64,000 nt of DNA from Bidens hawaiensis. Its lineage: Eukaryota; Streptophyta; Magnoliopsida; Asterales; Asteraceae. The translations under genes were made by a program, and so were the position numbers. The stretch is from positions 1-64,000 of the forward strand of contig JAIQDT010005019.1 in assembly GCA_021521415.1 (NCBI GenBank). The letters run 5' to 3'. Positions 36,701 to 49,603 of the stretch are shown here, in pieces; within the stretch, counting starts at the first letter, position 1, and each line of letters starts with the position of its first letter. The notes beneath the pieces are model-generated. The model saw nothing but the letters and a program-made list of their open reading frames with translations. It was not told the origin of the DNA and searched no databases.

Positions 36701-39700
36701 ATGGGTGTTGAAACGCTAGGCTTCAGGTGGAATATTATTATTATTATTAATATTATTATTATGATATGGGTTATGAATAAAACAGAGGGTAGATTTGTTG
36801 TAGAGAAAAGCAGCATAAGTGTTTTGTCACCAGACAATCTTCGATCGAAACATGATGCAGCCATAGGTAACTTTGGGTTGCCGGATTACGGTGGTTCGAT
36901 GGTGGGCACGGTCGTGTATCCCCGGAAACCGGCTTCGACATACGGTTGTTCGAAATTTGATGGTGATAGACCGTTCAAGTCGAACAGTTCTAGACCAACT
37001 ATTTTGCTTCTTGATCGTGGAGGTAACTTGATGTTTGACTTTGACTTTAAGTTTAAGTTTCTGGTTAGTTGGCGTACGATGATTCCTGTTTTATTTTAAA
37101 GCATGTTGTGTATTTTATTGTTCGTGTTACGTCATATTTTAAGTCAAACAAAAAATAATATTTTTTTAGAGTATCAAAATATTGTAAAGTGAACGATTCA
37201 TGCATGATGCATCATTAAAACATTTTTTAATTAATTGAATAAAATAGCATATTGGAGTTGATAGAAAAAAGAATAATTTATAAACTTATGACACAAACTT
37301 TTAAATAATGAGAAAATTATTTTGACACTAAGAAATAAAATATACATATATGTTACCCTTTCATAATATGGTTATAATTAAGTAAGATTATTATTTTACA
37401 CGAAAATATTCTATCAATACAATTCGTTATGTGAAGCCCATGACTTGTTGATAACACGTATTTTTTTAAAATTTTAAAGAGCTTTGATTAGTAGCACACT
37501 ATGTGGAGGCAATTTGTACAAACTTTTTTGTTAGCAATAATTTAATAGAGATTCCTTTAGAGACTTGAAATATCACTTTATCAATAACATTTGGAACACC
37601 AGTTCATCAAATACTGACTCGTTTAAGACATAAAAGTTACTTTTTAGATACATTTTGCAAGTATTTGTATTTTAAGCAATTTCACAGATTTTGATATGCC
37701 AAAATTGGGATGAGTGACTTTTATGCATAGAATGAATAATATGTTATGTTTTTTTTTTTTTTATAATTTTAATCTTAACAAATATTAAATGACTTGGTGA
37801 TTTTGTTACCTTCAAACACAGAATGCTACTTTGCCTTAAAGGCTTGGAATGCACAGCTAGCTGGTGCATCAACTGTACTAGTAGTTGACGCCATAGACGA
37901 GCCCCTCATAACCATGGATTCACCAGAGGCCAGCACTACCGCAGACGACTTCATAGAAAAGCTAACCATTCCATCCGCACTCATCCAAATATCATTCGGT
38001 CAATCCATATAAGACGTCTTACAAAAAGATCAAGAAGTCCTATTAAAACTCGACTGGTCTGAGTCCGTGCCCCACCCAGACCAGCGAGTCGAGTACGAGC
38101 TATGGACCAACAGCAACGACGAGTGTGGGGCCCTTTGTGACGAACAAATGAATTTCATAAAAAACTTCAAAGGCCATGCTCAAATACTTGAAAGAGGCGG
38201 GTACACAATGTTCACGCCACATTATATAACATGGTTTTGTCCAAAACCGTTCATGTTAAGCGATCAATGTAAGTCTCAATGTATCAACCATGGGCGCTAT
38301 TGTGCACCGGATCCCGAGCAGGATTTTGGTGAAGGGTATAGTGGGAAACAAGTGGTGTTGGAGAATTTGAGGCAGCTTTGTGTTCATAGAGTTGCTAATG
38401 AGACCAATAGGTCTTGGGTATGGTGGGATTATGTGACTGATTTTCATATTAGATGTTCCATGAAGAAACAGAAATATAGTATAGGATGTGCTGAAGATGT
38501 CATCAAGTCACTTGGTAAATATTATTTATTTTTCATACACCAAATTTTCGATTTATAAAAAACGAGCTAACCGTGTAAAAAATGTTAAATGAATCATCAG
38601 GACTGCCTAGCGACAAGATACAAAAGTGTATGGGCGACCCTGAGGCTGATGTCGATAATGAAGTGCTAAAATTTGAGCAAGATTCACAGGTTGGACGAGG
38701 ATCACGCGGTGATGTAACCATCTTGCCGACACTAGTCGTCAACAATGTTCAGTACCGAGGGAAACTGGAGAGAACTGCTGTGTCACGAGCCATATGTTCG
38801 GGGTTTAAGGAGACAACTGATCCTCCTATATGCTTAAGTGAAGGTACAGTTTGATATTTTGATTACCAAAAGTCAAAGTAAAAGTCAACATATGCATAAT
38901 CTTTATGTTCTTATACATCTTATGTGTTATAGATCTCGAAACAAACGAGTGTCTTGATAACAATAGCGGTTGCTGGATCGACTCAGAAAATGGCATAAGT
39001 GCTTGCAAGGACACTTTTAGGGGAAGAGTATGTGAATGTCCTACGGTGAATGGTGTGCAATATCAAGGAGATGGATACACATTTTGTAAATGTATCCACA
39101 TGTCAAAATTTATAACTAAAACCGACAACTTTATGTTTCATGTCTTATAACCTTGGATTGTTCAAATGACAGCCGTTGGACCTGGTAGATGCACGGTCGC
39201 CAATGGAGGATGTTGGTCAGATATAAGAGACGGAAGGAAGTTTTCGGCTTGCTCGGTTGAGTGTCTTTTCTACTTCTATGAGTCTGTTACTAATGCAGTT
39301 TATGTTTCGGGGTTTCACATTTGATTTGTGTTTGTTTCACAGGTGAACAACATGACTGGTTGCAGTTGTCCACATGGTTTTCGAGGGGATGGTCATACTT
39401 GTGAAGGTGAGATTTCCGTTTGCACTATTGACTCGGTATCTGTTAAAAGTTTTCGTTTTATATTTTTTTTAAATGTGCAGATATTAACGAGTGCAAAGAA
39501 GGCTTAGCTTGTAAATGTGATGGGTGCACATGTAAGAACAATTACGGTGGATATGATTGCAAATGCAAGGGGGACAAACTTTACATTGCCGATCAAGATA
39601 CATGTATCGGTAAGTAGTAGGTTGTGTTTTCCATGGTCCCACTGGTTGGCAGAGTATTGGTGGACCCTGAGTTTTTCTAACGTTTTTTATTTAATATTTT

Positions 39701-40026
39701 TTATTTGGATTATGCAGAAAGGAAGGTGTCAAAGTACACTTGGTTCATTAGCTTGTTGGTACTAGGGGTGGTGGCCACTGCGGGTTTAGCTGGCTACATT
39801 TTCTATAGATACAGGCTACGGGTAATTGTCACATACCAAATGTTTATACTTTATACAACTAGTTTTATAGATAATTCATCTAATAATATAACGGTTAATG
39901 AAACAGGTGTACATGGACTCGGAGATCATGGCAATTATGTCTCAATACATGCCTCTCGACAACCAGAACCAAAGTCAAGTCGTTGTTCACGAAAACGAGC
40001 CTCTACGTCAAACATCAACTGTGTGA
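36701..40026 (+). CDS. Vacuolar sorting receptor (VSR/BP80 family), nine exons, one in-frame stop
   Basis: Exons fit at 36701-37022, 37822-38514, 38601-38843, 38933-39091, 39173-39255, 39343-39406, 39481-39609, 39718-39821 and 39907-40026. All introns are GT-AG and phases agree, giving 1917 nt (638 codons plus stop; family about 620-630). VSRs are type I membrane proteins that bind vacuolar cargo in Golgi/prevacuolar transport. Visible parts: a signal peptide with an Ile run from an ATT repeat, the N-terminus [14 protein letters not shown], a PA-like domain ([20 protein letters not shown]), the VSR-specific region ([38 protein letters not shown]), EGF-like repeats ([18 protein letters not shown]), one membrane span ([20 protein letters not shown]) and the cytosolic YMPL sorting motif. 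A TAA at 38010-38012 interrupts exon 2 at codon 171 (after FGQSI), where a Lys codon is likely. All else looks intact, so this is a recent null allele, a sequencing error or a readthrough case. Confidence 0.9.
37023..37821 (+). other. First intron of the sorting receptor
   Basis: 799 bp, donor GTAACT and acceptor CACAG, splitting a Glu codon (g|aa). A/T-rich with no element recognised. Confidence 0.85.
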
Positions 40027-41500
40027 TGCATAAGGTAGTTAATCACTTTATATGCTTTGTTGAATTTTGTTATGTTTTCGGTTTTTCCTAGGTTTGTTCT
40101 TACAAGATTTTCCATGTGCAGATGAAATACAACACTCGTGGTACGATTTTCAGACCCATGACTTGAAGTGTGTGTGTATAAAGTTAGATAGTGAGATGTA
40201 TATGTGTTGTTAAGTAGCAATATAAGTACACGCTTATACATGTTTGAAAGCATATATAAAATATTCTACATGAATATACAATAAGCAAAAGAAAACTCTT
40301 TTTGAATACGAATACAATAAGTAATAAACTGAGAAATTTCTGTACAGGAAGAGTACGTAATGGCGCCGCGGTGACCATGCTTTCTTCTTCCTCAGCCTTG
40401 TGTTGGAAAATTAGCACTTTTGGTCCTTTGAGCATTAATCATGCTAGTTTACTTCTTTTTTTTTTTATCTATTATTATTATTATTATTTACAAGTAATAT
40501 TTGAGTCGACTAGTGAAGGAGTTAGAAATTTTTTCAAATGAGTTCATAAAATTTCGATATTGTAAATTTGTAATGTCTATCAACTCAAATTTCGATCTCT
40601 TGGATTAGGTCAGGCAAAGCCGAACTTCAACGATATCTAATTCTCAGACGAACTAACGCTATTGCAAAAAAAATGTCTTTTAAGGGTTTTGCATATTGAT
40701 ATAACGTAGATATTGGAAAGTACAGTTATTGTTGCATTAAATGTAACCATATTGGAAAAAAAAATCTAAAAACATTAATCGTCTAGATACCTAAAAATTA
40801 TATTGTAAAGATGATTTTAAAATATGGATAAATTCATCTCAAATTGAAGTACTCCGTAATAGCTATCTAGGCATCTGGCTATCTATAATATAATTTCAAA
40901 AGGATTCCACAGGAAAAAGAAAAAACAATAAAAGAAAACAAAAGAAAAGGGAGTAAGGAGATTAACGACATCAGAATTGAAAGCTAGCCTTTTTTCTTTT
41001 GCCTAGATTTTATTTCACAATTTATGTTTATGCGTTCGTCACTTAAAAAAAAGTGTGGCTTCAATCAAAAACTTTATATTATACACTATAAATTTTAAAA
41101 TCTTAGTGTCAGGTCACTTGAACCCGTTTCATTTTGTATAGCTAGCTTCGCCCTGAAATTAACTTGTTTAAGTAAACAAATAGTCTGTTTAATGCATTTA
41201 AATTTGAAATTTATAAGGCCGACTTTAAAAATCATTACAACTCTTTCAACATATTTGTTACAACACATTTCCAGCTTATCAACACATAACTTATTTTCAA
41301 TTTGATTACAACACAACACAACTCGTCTTCTATACATTTAAAATTCGCTTGAGTTTATATAGGCAGTGTTTTGTTTATACGATTTAGTTGGGATAAAGAT
41401 GTAAAAAAATAAACAAATTAACTGTATCCATGTAAAATGATCAATGTTCACACTTTATGTAAGTCAAATAGTTTCAAGTTAAAATTGCTGATGCGTCAAT
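40027..41500. other. 3' flank of the sorting receptor and intergenic DNA
   Basis: Probable 3' UTR follows the TGA at 40024-40026. Short poly-T and ATT runs occur near 40458-40488. No gene is supported. Confidence 0.5.
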
Positions 41501-41514
41501 ACACAACAGTAGAT

Positions 41515-42165
41515 GTGACAATGTGAGTGAGTTGGGTTGGATTTGTGTGATGAGATAGAATGAGTATGAGTCATGATTGACTGTAAAATAAAGGGTTATG
41601 ATGGGTATGGGTCAAGATGGGTAAAGTAAACCCATCTTGACCTAAGTGAATGTTAAAAGCCCTTAAATTTAACCCATTTTAAGGGTTTCAAAAACCCCTT
41701 AAAAATTCAAAAAAAACTAATAAAAAAATAATAACTCAAAATATAAATAAAAAACGTAAATGTAAAATAACTAAAATGTTTCCTCCGTTGTTCTCGTTCA
41801 TTAAAAAAAACAAAAACCCGGTTTTGTATCGGTTCGGGTTCAATTTTTCGGGTTTTTTTCAATTCAGTCGTGTTTTTTTTTTTCATTTTGGTCGTTTCGG
41901 TATTTCAGTTTCAATGATTTCGATTTCTCAGTTTTTATTTGGTTTCGTGGGTTTTGTTTAAAATAAAATTGGATGGAGCTTCTTTTAGTCCATTCTAACC
42001 CATAAACAAACTCATTCTAACCCATAACCAAAAGTCACTAGCATTTCCTCAATCCATCTTGATCTTTTTAAAAAGAATATTTGATCCATCAGACTCATTC
42101 TAATTTTAAAAATCATTCATATTAACCAAAAACAATCCATTTGGGTTTGTTTTGCCACCCTACAC
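41515..42165. mobile_element. Possible MITE
   Basis: The ends 'gatgtgacaatgtgagtgag' and, reverse complemented, 'agggtggcaaaacaaaccca' resemble a weak inverted repeat. The interior is rich in 'gggtt/aaccc' phrases and contains a stretch (41690-41790) similar to an arm of the MITE at 10661-11160. No target duplication was established. Confidence 0.35.
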
Positions 42166-45100
42166 AACACTAAGTCAAAATTGTACAAAAAGTAAGCAAT
42201 AACTTTGAATTGTGACTAATGTTCTAACTTAGTATAGTTAACTTTAAATTTAATGATGCCTAATTGCACCCTATATATCATATACACTTTCAGTCATGCA
42301 GTATCTTTTGGCATTTGGTGTGTGGCATAATTAGTTCCAAAACTTCTGATGTGGTTCTAGATCATGATTAATCGAGTGGTTTAAGATTTGATATTCAATC
42401 TCCTGAATTTCTCAATTATATATACGGCTTTCTGACTAGAGAAAGATTCATCTAAGAAGAAGTAAAGACGTAAAGTTTATAACGATTATCGGGATAAAAA
42501 GAAATTCGATCATTTGGGCAAATCGTTGAAGGCTCAAGGGTGAATATATGAGAATGTGTAAAGGGATATTTGCATTAAATAAAAAGATACTATAAGCCAA
42601 AAATGTTTTTTAACGAGGGTCTATCGTGAGAAAACTAGTCGAATGGTTGGACTGTCGGTAGAGATTTTTTAAAAGTGAAATTATTATCAATCAATACACA
42701 AAATATGAGATTATTTATTTTCTTTGGGTCTAATGAGTAAAGAATTATATATTCTTTTTAAACAACGATTAATTTTTTTTTAAAAATTAGCAAAAATATA
42801 TATTATTAAAACGACTACTAACTCTTCCCCCAATCGTCGCTACTTTATTTCTTTTTTTATATAGTTTTTATTCTTTTTACTTTAAATATAGGCCTAATAA
42901 GTTATTGTTGGATACTTAGATCATAGATCAAAAGATTATTTGGGTCAAGTATTTATAAGATTATAAACTTTTAAGAGGATTTAATGTCTCTTTTAAGGTT
43001 TCATTTTATAAATATATAAAAAAAATTAGGCCCTCTATAAAAAGGGTCTTAGCCAGGGTGTGGCTTGCCCACCCTAAGGGTTGACCCAGTAACCATGTTA
43101 GTCGATGGAGAACAAGTAACCAATTCGGTCATGACCTAGTAGTCCGGATCGGATCCACAACATATGGCAACCATTATAATCCTGTTTACACTATGCCTTG
43201 CATCAAAGTAAGACATGAGCAATGAAATTATTATGCTAATGGCAATCACATCATAACTATATTTATCTACTCATTTATCACTGTCAACACACATGATGCT
43301 TATTTTCATTCCGAAGGTTGATCACAAGGTAGCCCTCAATCTTGAGGCGAGTCTAACGAATTTGTTCGTCTTAGCAAGTCCAAGATCTCCCATCATTATA
43401 CGTCACTCCACACTGATCCAGTAATCTTAGGGCATCTGTTTCAACAGTTACTCATTTATACTTAACCTTTCAAGTCCAAAATTGCCCAAATACAAATGAA
43501 AAGTCTCAAATCACAACCTATATGCATCTAAGGTGCCATCTTATTGTGATACATTTGACCCAAACCAACCCAGACGGGTTCATGTAAAAACCGCCAGGGT
43601 TCATTCTATTTGGTTCATCCGTCCCCGTTTGAACTGTTTGATCCTCACCTCCCCGGTCCAACAATTTTTCTGTCCGACTTTCAAAGCAACGCTCTTAAGT
43701 TAAGCGATTTTAGTCATAAGAATTTTAATTTTGTAAATAGGCTTGAATGGTCGTAGGAAAAGTGTAAAGTTGCAAAAGGGCATACCGCTCAAGGTCTTAA
43801 AAGAAAGTCAACAAAAATAAAGGAAACTTGAAAAGGTAAAACAAGCTTTTTACAAATACCCCCAAAGCCATACTCAAAAGTTTTCAGGGCATTATGAGGA
43901 ATTATTATGGATATTGTCGGCAACATTACTATAATGCAAAAAAGTTGGGAAAAAAAATCGCCCCTTTTCAATTTCATGCATAAATTAGTAATATTTTAAC
44001 TAATAATAAAAAATTCAATGTTATTGAAATTGTTTTAAATAATTATAAGACTAGAAAACTCATTGATCATAAACAACTCATAAATATCTCGTAAAGATTT
44101 TATATGAACAAATTAAAATAAATATAAAAAGCTAAAAAGGAGGAGCTCATAGCATATGATGGGACCCAAATGCTAAAGGGGTAAGCTTAACATGGTAGCG
44201 GGGCTTTAAACCACAACACGATGTTTAAGGGCTGAAGTTTTAACGTGACATGATGCTTTAACTTAAGGTTTAAAACTCATTCACAACAACCTGTCTAACA
44301 AAAATAATGATCAAGTTATTAATTATTATGTATTATGATTAAGAAAAAAGGAGAAACACTTTAATTGTAATGATTATAAGTATTTATTTCATAGTTCTCT
44401 ATTTCAAACATATAAAAGCTTAATGGTATATTTATCTGTGTTGCCATTAGGTTTCTCATGATTTTCAGTAATAATAACTATAAAAGTGGTTTCAGCTCCT
44501 AAAAAGTCAATATTATCAACGGTCTTCAATGAAATAACAAAAGTCACGTTTTAGATTTCTATATAATTTTCATGCATTGTTCTTTTCTCAACTTTGTGCT
44601 TTTGCTCATGTGCTTACTTCAATTGTAGACATGTACCACTTATCATGTTAAATTATTAATAATGCCATAAATCCCTAGGGAGCTACATCTCTCATAGTCT
44701 CATTCTAGTTGGTTGTTAGATTTAAGAGAATTGATTCATGTTATATTGTTTGCAAGAGAAAGCGTAAAGATTATTTGGACGGGCACCTCGCAATTGGGCA
44801 GCGCCTAATCGAACACCCAAGTCGTAATATGCCTAACGAGACAGGTACGAGAGAGATATAAGTATACAAAGCTAGTATGTCAATCACGAAGATGGAATGA
44901 TTATAAATTTTCAAACGTTTTCTTTTTATTTCCGTGTTTTATGCGCATCATAATGAACCGAAAACGATACCGACCACATCCTCCCCTGCAACGTGTGAGT
45001 TGAACACGACTACCTCTAGCTTTCATACCTGCTCGGGTAACGTAAACTCACTGCGAAGTGTGAACCAATTTCCTAGTTATTGTTAAGGGGTTGGATAATG

Positions 45101-45863
45101 CAGTATGCTTTTGATAATTTAAAACCATAGAAAGTAAATAGATGGTCCCTTCTATTGAAGATAAATATGGAAATTAATTATTAAAAATAGTTTTTAAATC
45201 ATACCATGAAATGGGGCAATTCCCGAAGAAAAGTAATTCCTTCCCCGTGGTTTATTTTTACATCGTAGGAAGGGGTGTTTGTTTTCCGTTCATCATAATG
45301 CAATTTCAAAAATAAGTAGCGGCGTAGCTTGTTGCTCGCTTGTCTTCTTTTCTTAATGTAAACACTGTCTTACTTGTTTCAGTAAATACATATATTATAA
45401 ACATAAAACAAAATCAAGTTTTGTTTTCCAGAAAAAAAAACCCCCTTAAATTGTCATAATATTGTGTTTTTTGTTAACTTTACACAAGTAAAACCGATAT
45501 CTAAACAACCAAGAACACCGGGTTTGCTATAAATAGTCAAGCGACTCTTTTTATTTAGTAATTGACAAACGAAACTTACAAAGATTAATCAAACAATAAT
45601 CGGGTTTATATACAACCCATAATACTAATTCGAATAATTAAACAAAAAGGATAACTAAGGGATAATGAATAAATCAACACTAAACTTAACCGATAATGAT
45701 AATAATTGATTTGCATTATTCTTGATCTCTTTTAAGCCACCTTATAAAATTTTAACCGAGCCACTACGCCGTATTGAGGTGTTGCTACGTTTTGTTTGAC
45801 TCTCATATGTTTCTTTTTCTTCGTGTAGAGTTTAATGTATAACGAAGGTCGTTACTAGTTGTA
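42166..45863. other. Intergenic DNA
   Basis: No gene supported. Two stretches with more even base composition (about 43050-43700 and 44760-45070) look like old LTR or other repeat fragments. They lack ends or domains that would allow classification. The remainder is A/T-rich. Confidence 0.45.
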
Positions 45864-46541
45864 GGGATGAGCATTTTGTCTCAAATACATGTACTCGTAC
45901 CCGTACCGTACATGTACTCGTACCGATTTAGCTTATTCGGTACGGGCATTGGTACTCATTTTTTGTAGAATTTTGGTACATGTACAATCGGGTACAGGTA
46001 AGGGTACATTTGGTATTTTGTACCTGTTTGGAGTATATAAAGGTTTAATTGGGATTCTTTATATTTAATATATAAAATAAATTCTCCAACCATATTATTA
46101 TTGAACAAGTGCCAAAAAATTCTTCAAAATTAAATAATATAACATCCAAGACTCGAACCAACAAATAAATCACATAAAGTCGGCGACCGAATTAGGGTTC
46201 TTCAATACTATCTTATCATAAAATCAACGGGCAACTTGGTACCTGTACTAATTTTGGTACACGTCATGTACCTGTGAAAGTACCGATACCCGGACTAATT
46301 CATGTTGTTTGTTACTCGTACCGCTATCGGTTTTAAGATCGTCGAAGATTTGGAAATAAAAAAACAAAGTGGTACAAAAACGGGTATTGTACCGAAAATC
46401 TGTACCAATGCCCGTACTCGTACTTGTACAATACCGAAAAATTGGGTACGAGTATTGGTACGTGTTTTTATTGATTTTTTGTACGAGTACAATTGGGTAC
46501 ATGTAAGAGTATGGATACAGGTACTGTCCCACACTCATCCC
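45864..46541. mobile_element. GTAC-rich MITE
   Basis: Inverted ends GGGATGAGCATTTTGTC and, reverse complemented, GGGATGAGTGTGGGACAG. The outer parts of the interior are dominated by 'gtac', 'ggtacgag' and 'tacccgtac' phrases on both strands. This creates several overlapping spurious ORFs between 46248 and 46556. No transposase. The target duplication is unclear (GTTG is near both ends). Confidence 0.6.
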
Positions 46542-46889
46542 GTTGGGTTGAAGTGATTTTTTGACTTCGAATATATGGAAATATTGTTTTTCTTTCTTTC
46601 TTTTCCCTTTTTTTTGGACAAGAGTAGTTTTAATAAAAAGCTAGAAGAAGGGTTTGGGAAACTATTAATATTACTGGGTGGGTTCTTTGGAGGTATAAAA
46701 ACGAAAGCATGTTTGGAACTGTCGAAAAAGTTTGATTGTATGTTTGATGATCGATAAGCTAATTACTCTTTTTTTGTTTTGGTTTTTTGAAGTTATTCTA
46801 GTTGTTACAATTGGTTTTGTTGATTTGTAAAAAACCATATTATGCATTATCTAATTTTTAATGTTTTTCCGCTTTAGATTATTGCTAAG

Positions 46890-47215
46890 GGTTGTTTTTT
46901 TCTTTTTGATACGAACAACTAAGTAACCCCGGTTACTTCGTACGCGGCCCCCATTGACTAAAGGTAGTCCGAGCCGGCCATGAGTCCGGACGGACGGAGC
47001 CCTTATCGGTCCACCTATTGAGGGATTCCCCGGATAAAACCCGACCCCACGCCCGCCAAACGGCACGATAACGAGGAGCCGATAAAACCGGGTGAGATCA
47101 GGACTCGAACTCTGGCTCCCTCATATCTCCCATATAAATTGGTAATATTGAGGTTTGAACCACCTACCTCTCACTAGTAAAGTGAGTGTTCTACCATTGA
47201 GCCAGTTATGCTATT
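46890..47215 (-). repeat. tRNA-derived SINE-like copy
   Basis: On minus it starts with a tRNA-like head: TGGCTCAATGGTAGA resembles a pol III A box and GGTGGTTCAAACCTC a B box, 28 bp apart. The GC-rich body (about 46930-47100) contains 'cggatcc'-free phrases such as CCGGACTCATGGCCGGCTC, and it ends in an A-rich tail (about 46890-46910). Total about 320 bp. No target duplication could be fixed. It is not a functional tRNA: the cloverleaf does not close. Confidence 0.6.
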
Positions 47216-47339
47216 TCAAAAAAGTAATAAAAGAGTTTAATATTTAATAAATGAAGTTTAGGCAACAGCTATAATTAATTCACAAGTATGTATTCGAGTG
47301 GAATAATTAGATTCTTATGAAGGTGTAGTTTGTTGCATG

Positions 47340-47790
47340 ACGAGTCGTTCTTAACCGGTTGCTAATACATGTTGCTTTGGCAAGAGGGAACAAATTAGTC
47401 AGGTTCACGACTTGTTCAGTTTGTGATAGGGATGATGAATCGATCGATCACATCTTTATATCGTGAGGGGTCGCACAATTAGTTTGGAGCTTGATCTCTC
47501 AATGGTGTAAGGTTCTCTCGATTTTTGCCTATAGATTTTGAGATCTGGTTGAACTACACATGTTTTCGAGCTTCCCAAAAGAGTAGGTGAAAGCTTTCCG
47601 TGCGGTATGCTTAATCACGATGTGGTGTCTATGAAAAAAACATAATGCAGTAGTTCATGAGGGGTCTCCGGTCCACCTGTAGCTTGGTGGAAGAAATAAA
47701 AGTACTTAGCTACCTATGAATAAGTAATAGGTCTAAAAGGTTTGATTTATAATGGAAGGATTGACGCAGGTTTCGTTTGTAAAGCGGACA
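47340..47790 (+). pseudogene. LINE remnant, zinc-binding RT C-terminus
   Basis: A frame reads HVALARGNKLVRFTTCSVC, then DHIFIS, a stop, and VAQLVWSLISQWC. This matches the zf-RVT domain of plant LINE polyproteins (CxxC followed by H and C). The last Cys is replaced by a Ser-stop. Downstream 'LSYL-ISNRSK' phrases resemble the LINE C-terminus. It is fragmentary and dead. Confidence 0.65.
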
Positions 47791-48070
47791 CAATGTACCT
47801 TTCCTTTTTTGGGTGTTAGGGATCGGGTGGTCTCAGTTTGTTGTATTTTTCATTGTTGGTTGTATTTGACGGTTTCCAATGTCTTGCTAGTTATATATAA
47901 TTTTGTTCGTCTTTTCAAGGAAAAAAATTCACAACTATTATTAAACACGTACCTAGAAAGGCCTTTTAAGTATACATGATTGTTATATTGACGATGACAG
48001 TTCAAACATATGTTGAAGTTTTCTCTAACCTCTAATTTAATTAAATATCCCTATTCTTTTTGAACAACTT

Positions 48071-48072
<2 letters not shown>

Positions 48073-48137
<65 letters not shown>
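48073..48137. repeat. (AAT)n microsatellite
   Basis: About 65 bp of AAT trinucleotide repeat. Confidence 0.95.
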
Positions 48138-48140
<3 letters not shown>

Positions 48141-48559
48141 TTCTCGGTATGCAAATCCTATTGAGGAAAAACAACCAAATTATTTGTTAAGTAAATGACT
48201 TTTAACCAAGTTACTTAATTCATTTCAAAATTACAGTTACGAGAAGAATGCCATAAAAAGAATAAAAAATAATCAAATTGAACTGTAAATCTTTATGTTT
48301 GAGTTTTGTGAAAAAACTGTCACATTTGGTGGTTCAAAATAATCCACCACAGAGTAAAGATAATCACCTCAATAAACCAACTTATAAATTCCAATCGATC
48401 TATAATGTTTTTCGGCCTCATATTAGAGGAAAACCCACCTCCACCCATCGACCTATAGAATTCCAAATCTTAGATGCAATATTGCATCCACCAAACACAT
48501 GATCCACAACCTCTACCGAACTTTAATACATCGGATATGGGATGGAAGGAATATCCATT

Positions 48560-49190
48560 CCTTCAACTGAAAGGTTATATCTAGTTTGTAACCGGTCCAA
48601 AAGCAAACCGCCAACTCATGATGTTAACCTTCTTAGGCACACGTTTGATCCACCTCATATTGCAAGTCGCACCATGTAACTCCTTCTGATCAAAAAACAA
48701 TCTAATATATTTGGCAGAACAAGTATCACTGAGTTCTAACTCCCACGACCAATGATCTATAGATTTCGATAAGCAAACCATCATATGTAGTCCACTTCAT
48801 AGGCCTCTTCTCCGGTTCCAAACCCAAATCAAGTTAAGCAACCTCTCATTAAAAAAAAAAATCTTTATTAACCTCTAAGTTGGAAAGTATCGAAAACCTT
48901 GAAGACAAACTAGACTATCGAAACCAAATCTTCCCAAAACAATGTCTTACCACAATTTCCGACCTTTTTTCTAATGAGCAGATGATGCACACAATCTTTG
49001 GCATTTAAATCATTTACTAGCTTAACAATACGAGGCTGAATACCATTTCCTCTTATATTTCAGGACAAACCATCTTGCTCAATCGTAGCACCACAAATTG
49101 CTTTTAGAACCCTTAACCAGGAATCAAACTATGGTATCCTCTCTAAAAAGGAAAGAGCCTCTACCACCCAACCGATATTGAAATGACACA
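48560..49190 (-). pseudogene. LINE remnant, minus strand
   Basis: Read on minus: a 'GKTLFWEDL' type stretch, NERLLNLIWVW, then an ORF with IDHWSWELELSDTCSAKYIR and MRWIKRVPKKVNIMSWRF. This is the segment between RT and zf-RVT in plant LINEs. Frame breaks and stops are present. It is opposite in orientation to the fragment at 47340-47790, so the two are either separate insertions or one broken by an inversion. Confidence 0.65.
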
Positions 49191-49533
49191 CCTGCTAAAT
49201 CTATTTTATACACTTCAATAATTCTAAGGATGACAATGGGCCAGGTTCAGGCCGGGTATTGGTAATCTCAGTCCCATATTCGTTTATAAAATCATGTCCC
49301 ATTACCCATTAGATATCAGGTATACCTTTAGTTTGTTAAAAAAAATCTCATTCAGACTTTCAAGTGCATTCTATTTATACCTTTAACTCATATAATTATT
49401 ACAAAGTATAATATGATGCATACACACGTTACAATAAATAAATGCTATCATTATAAGTTTTATACAGTTTTATATATATGCACTTCAAAACATACAAAAT
49501 ATAAGTTATACTAATAACTACACATCTCATAAG

Positions 49534-49536
<3 letters not shown>

Positions 49537-49601
<65 letters not shown>
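49537..49601. repeat. (AT)n microsatellite
   Basis: About 65 bp of AT dinucleotide, producing a Tyr-Ile repeat ORF on minus. Confidence 0.95.

Positions 49602-49603
<2 letters not shown>

Noticed and set aside
36701..40091. Seven or more small separate plus-strand genes
   Set aside because: The ORFs are exons of a single sorting receptor; introns with GT-AG borders and matching phases join them.
46248..46556. Three overlapping ORFs of 79-96 residues
   Set aside because: All arise from the GTAC-rich MITE arm read in different frames.
47150..47215. Functional tRNA gene on minus
   Set aside because: A- and B-box-like phrases are present but no closed acceptor stem or proper anticodon arm; the sequence continues into a GC-rich SINE-like body.
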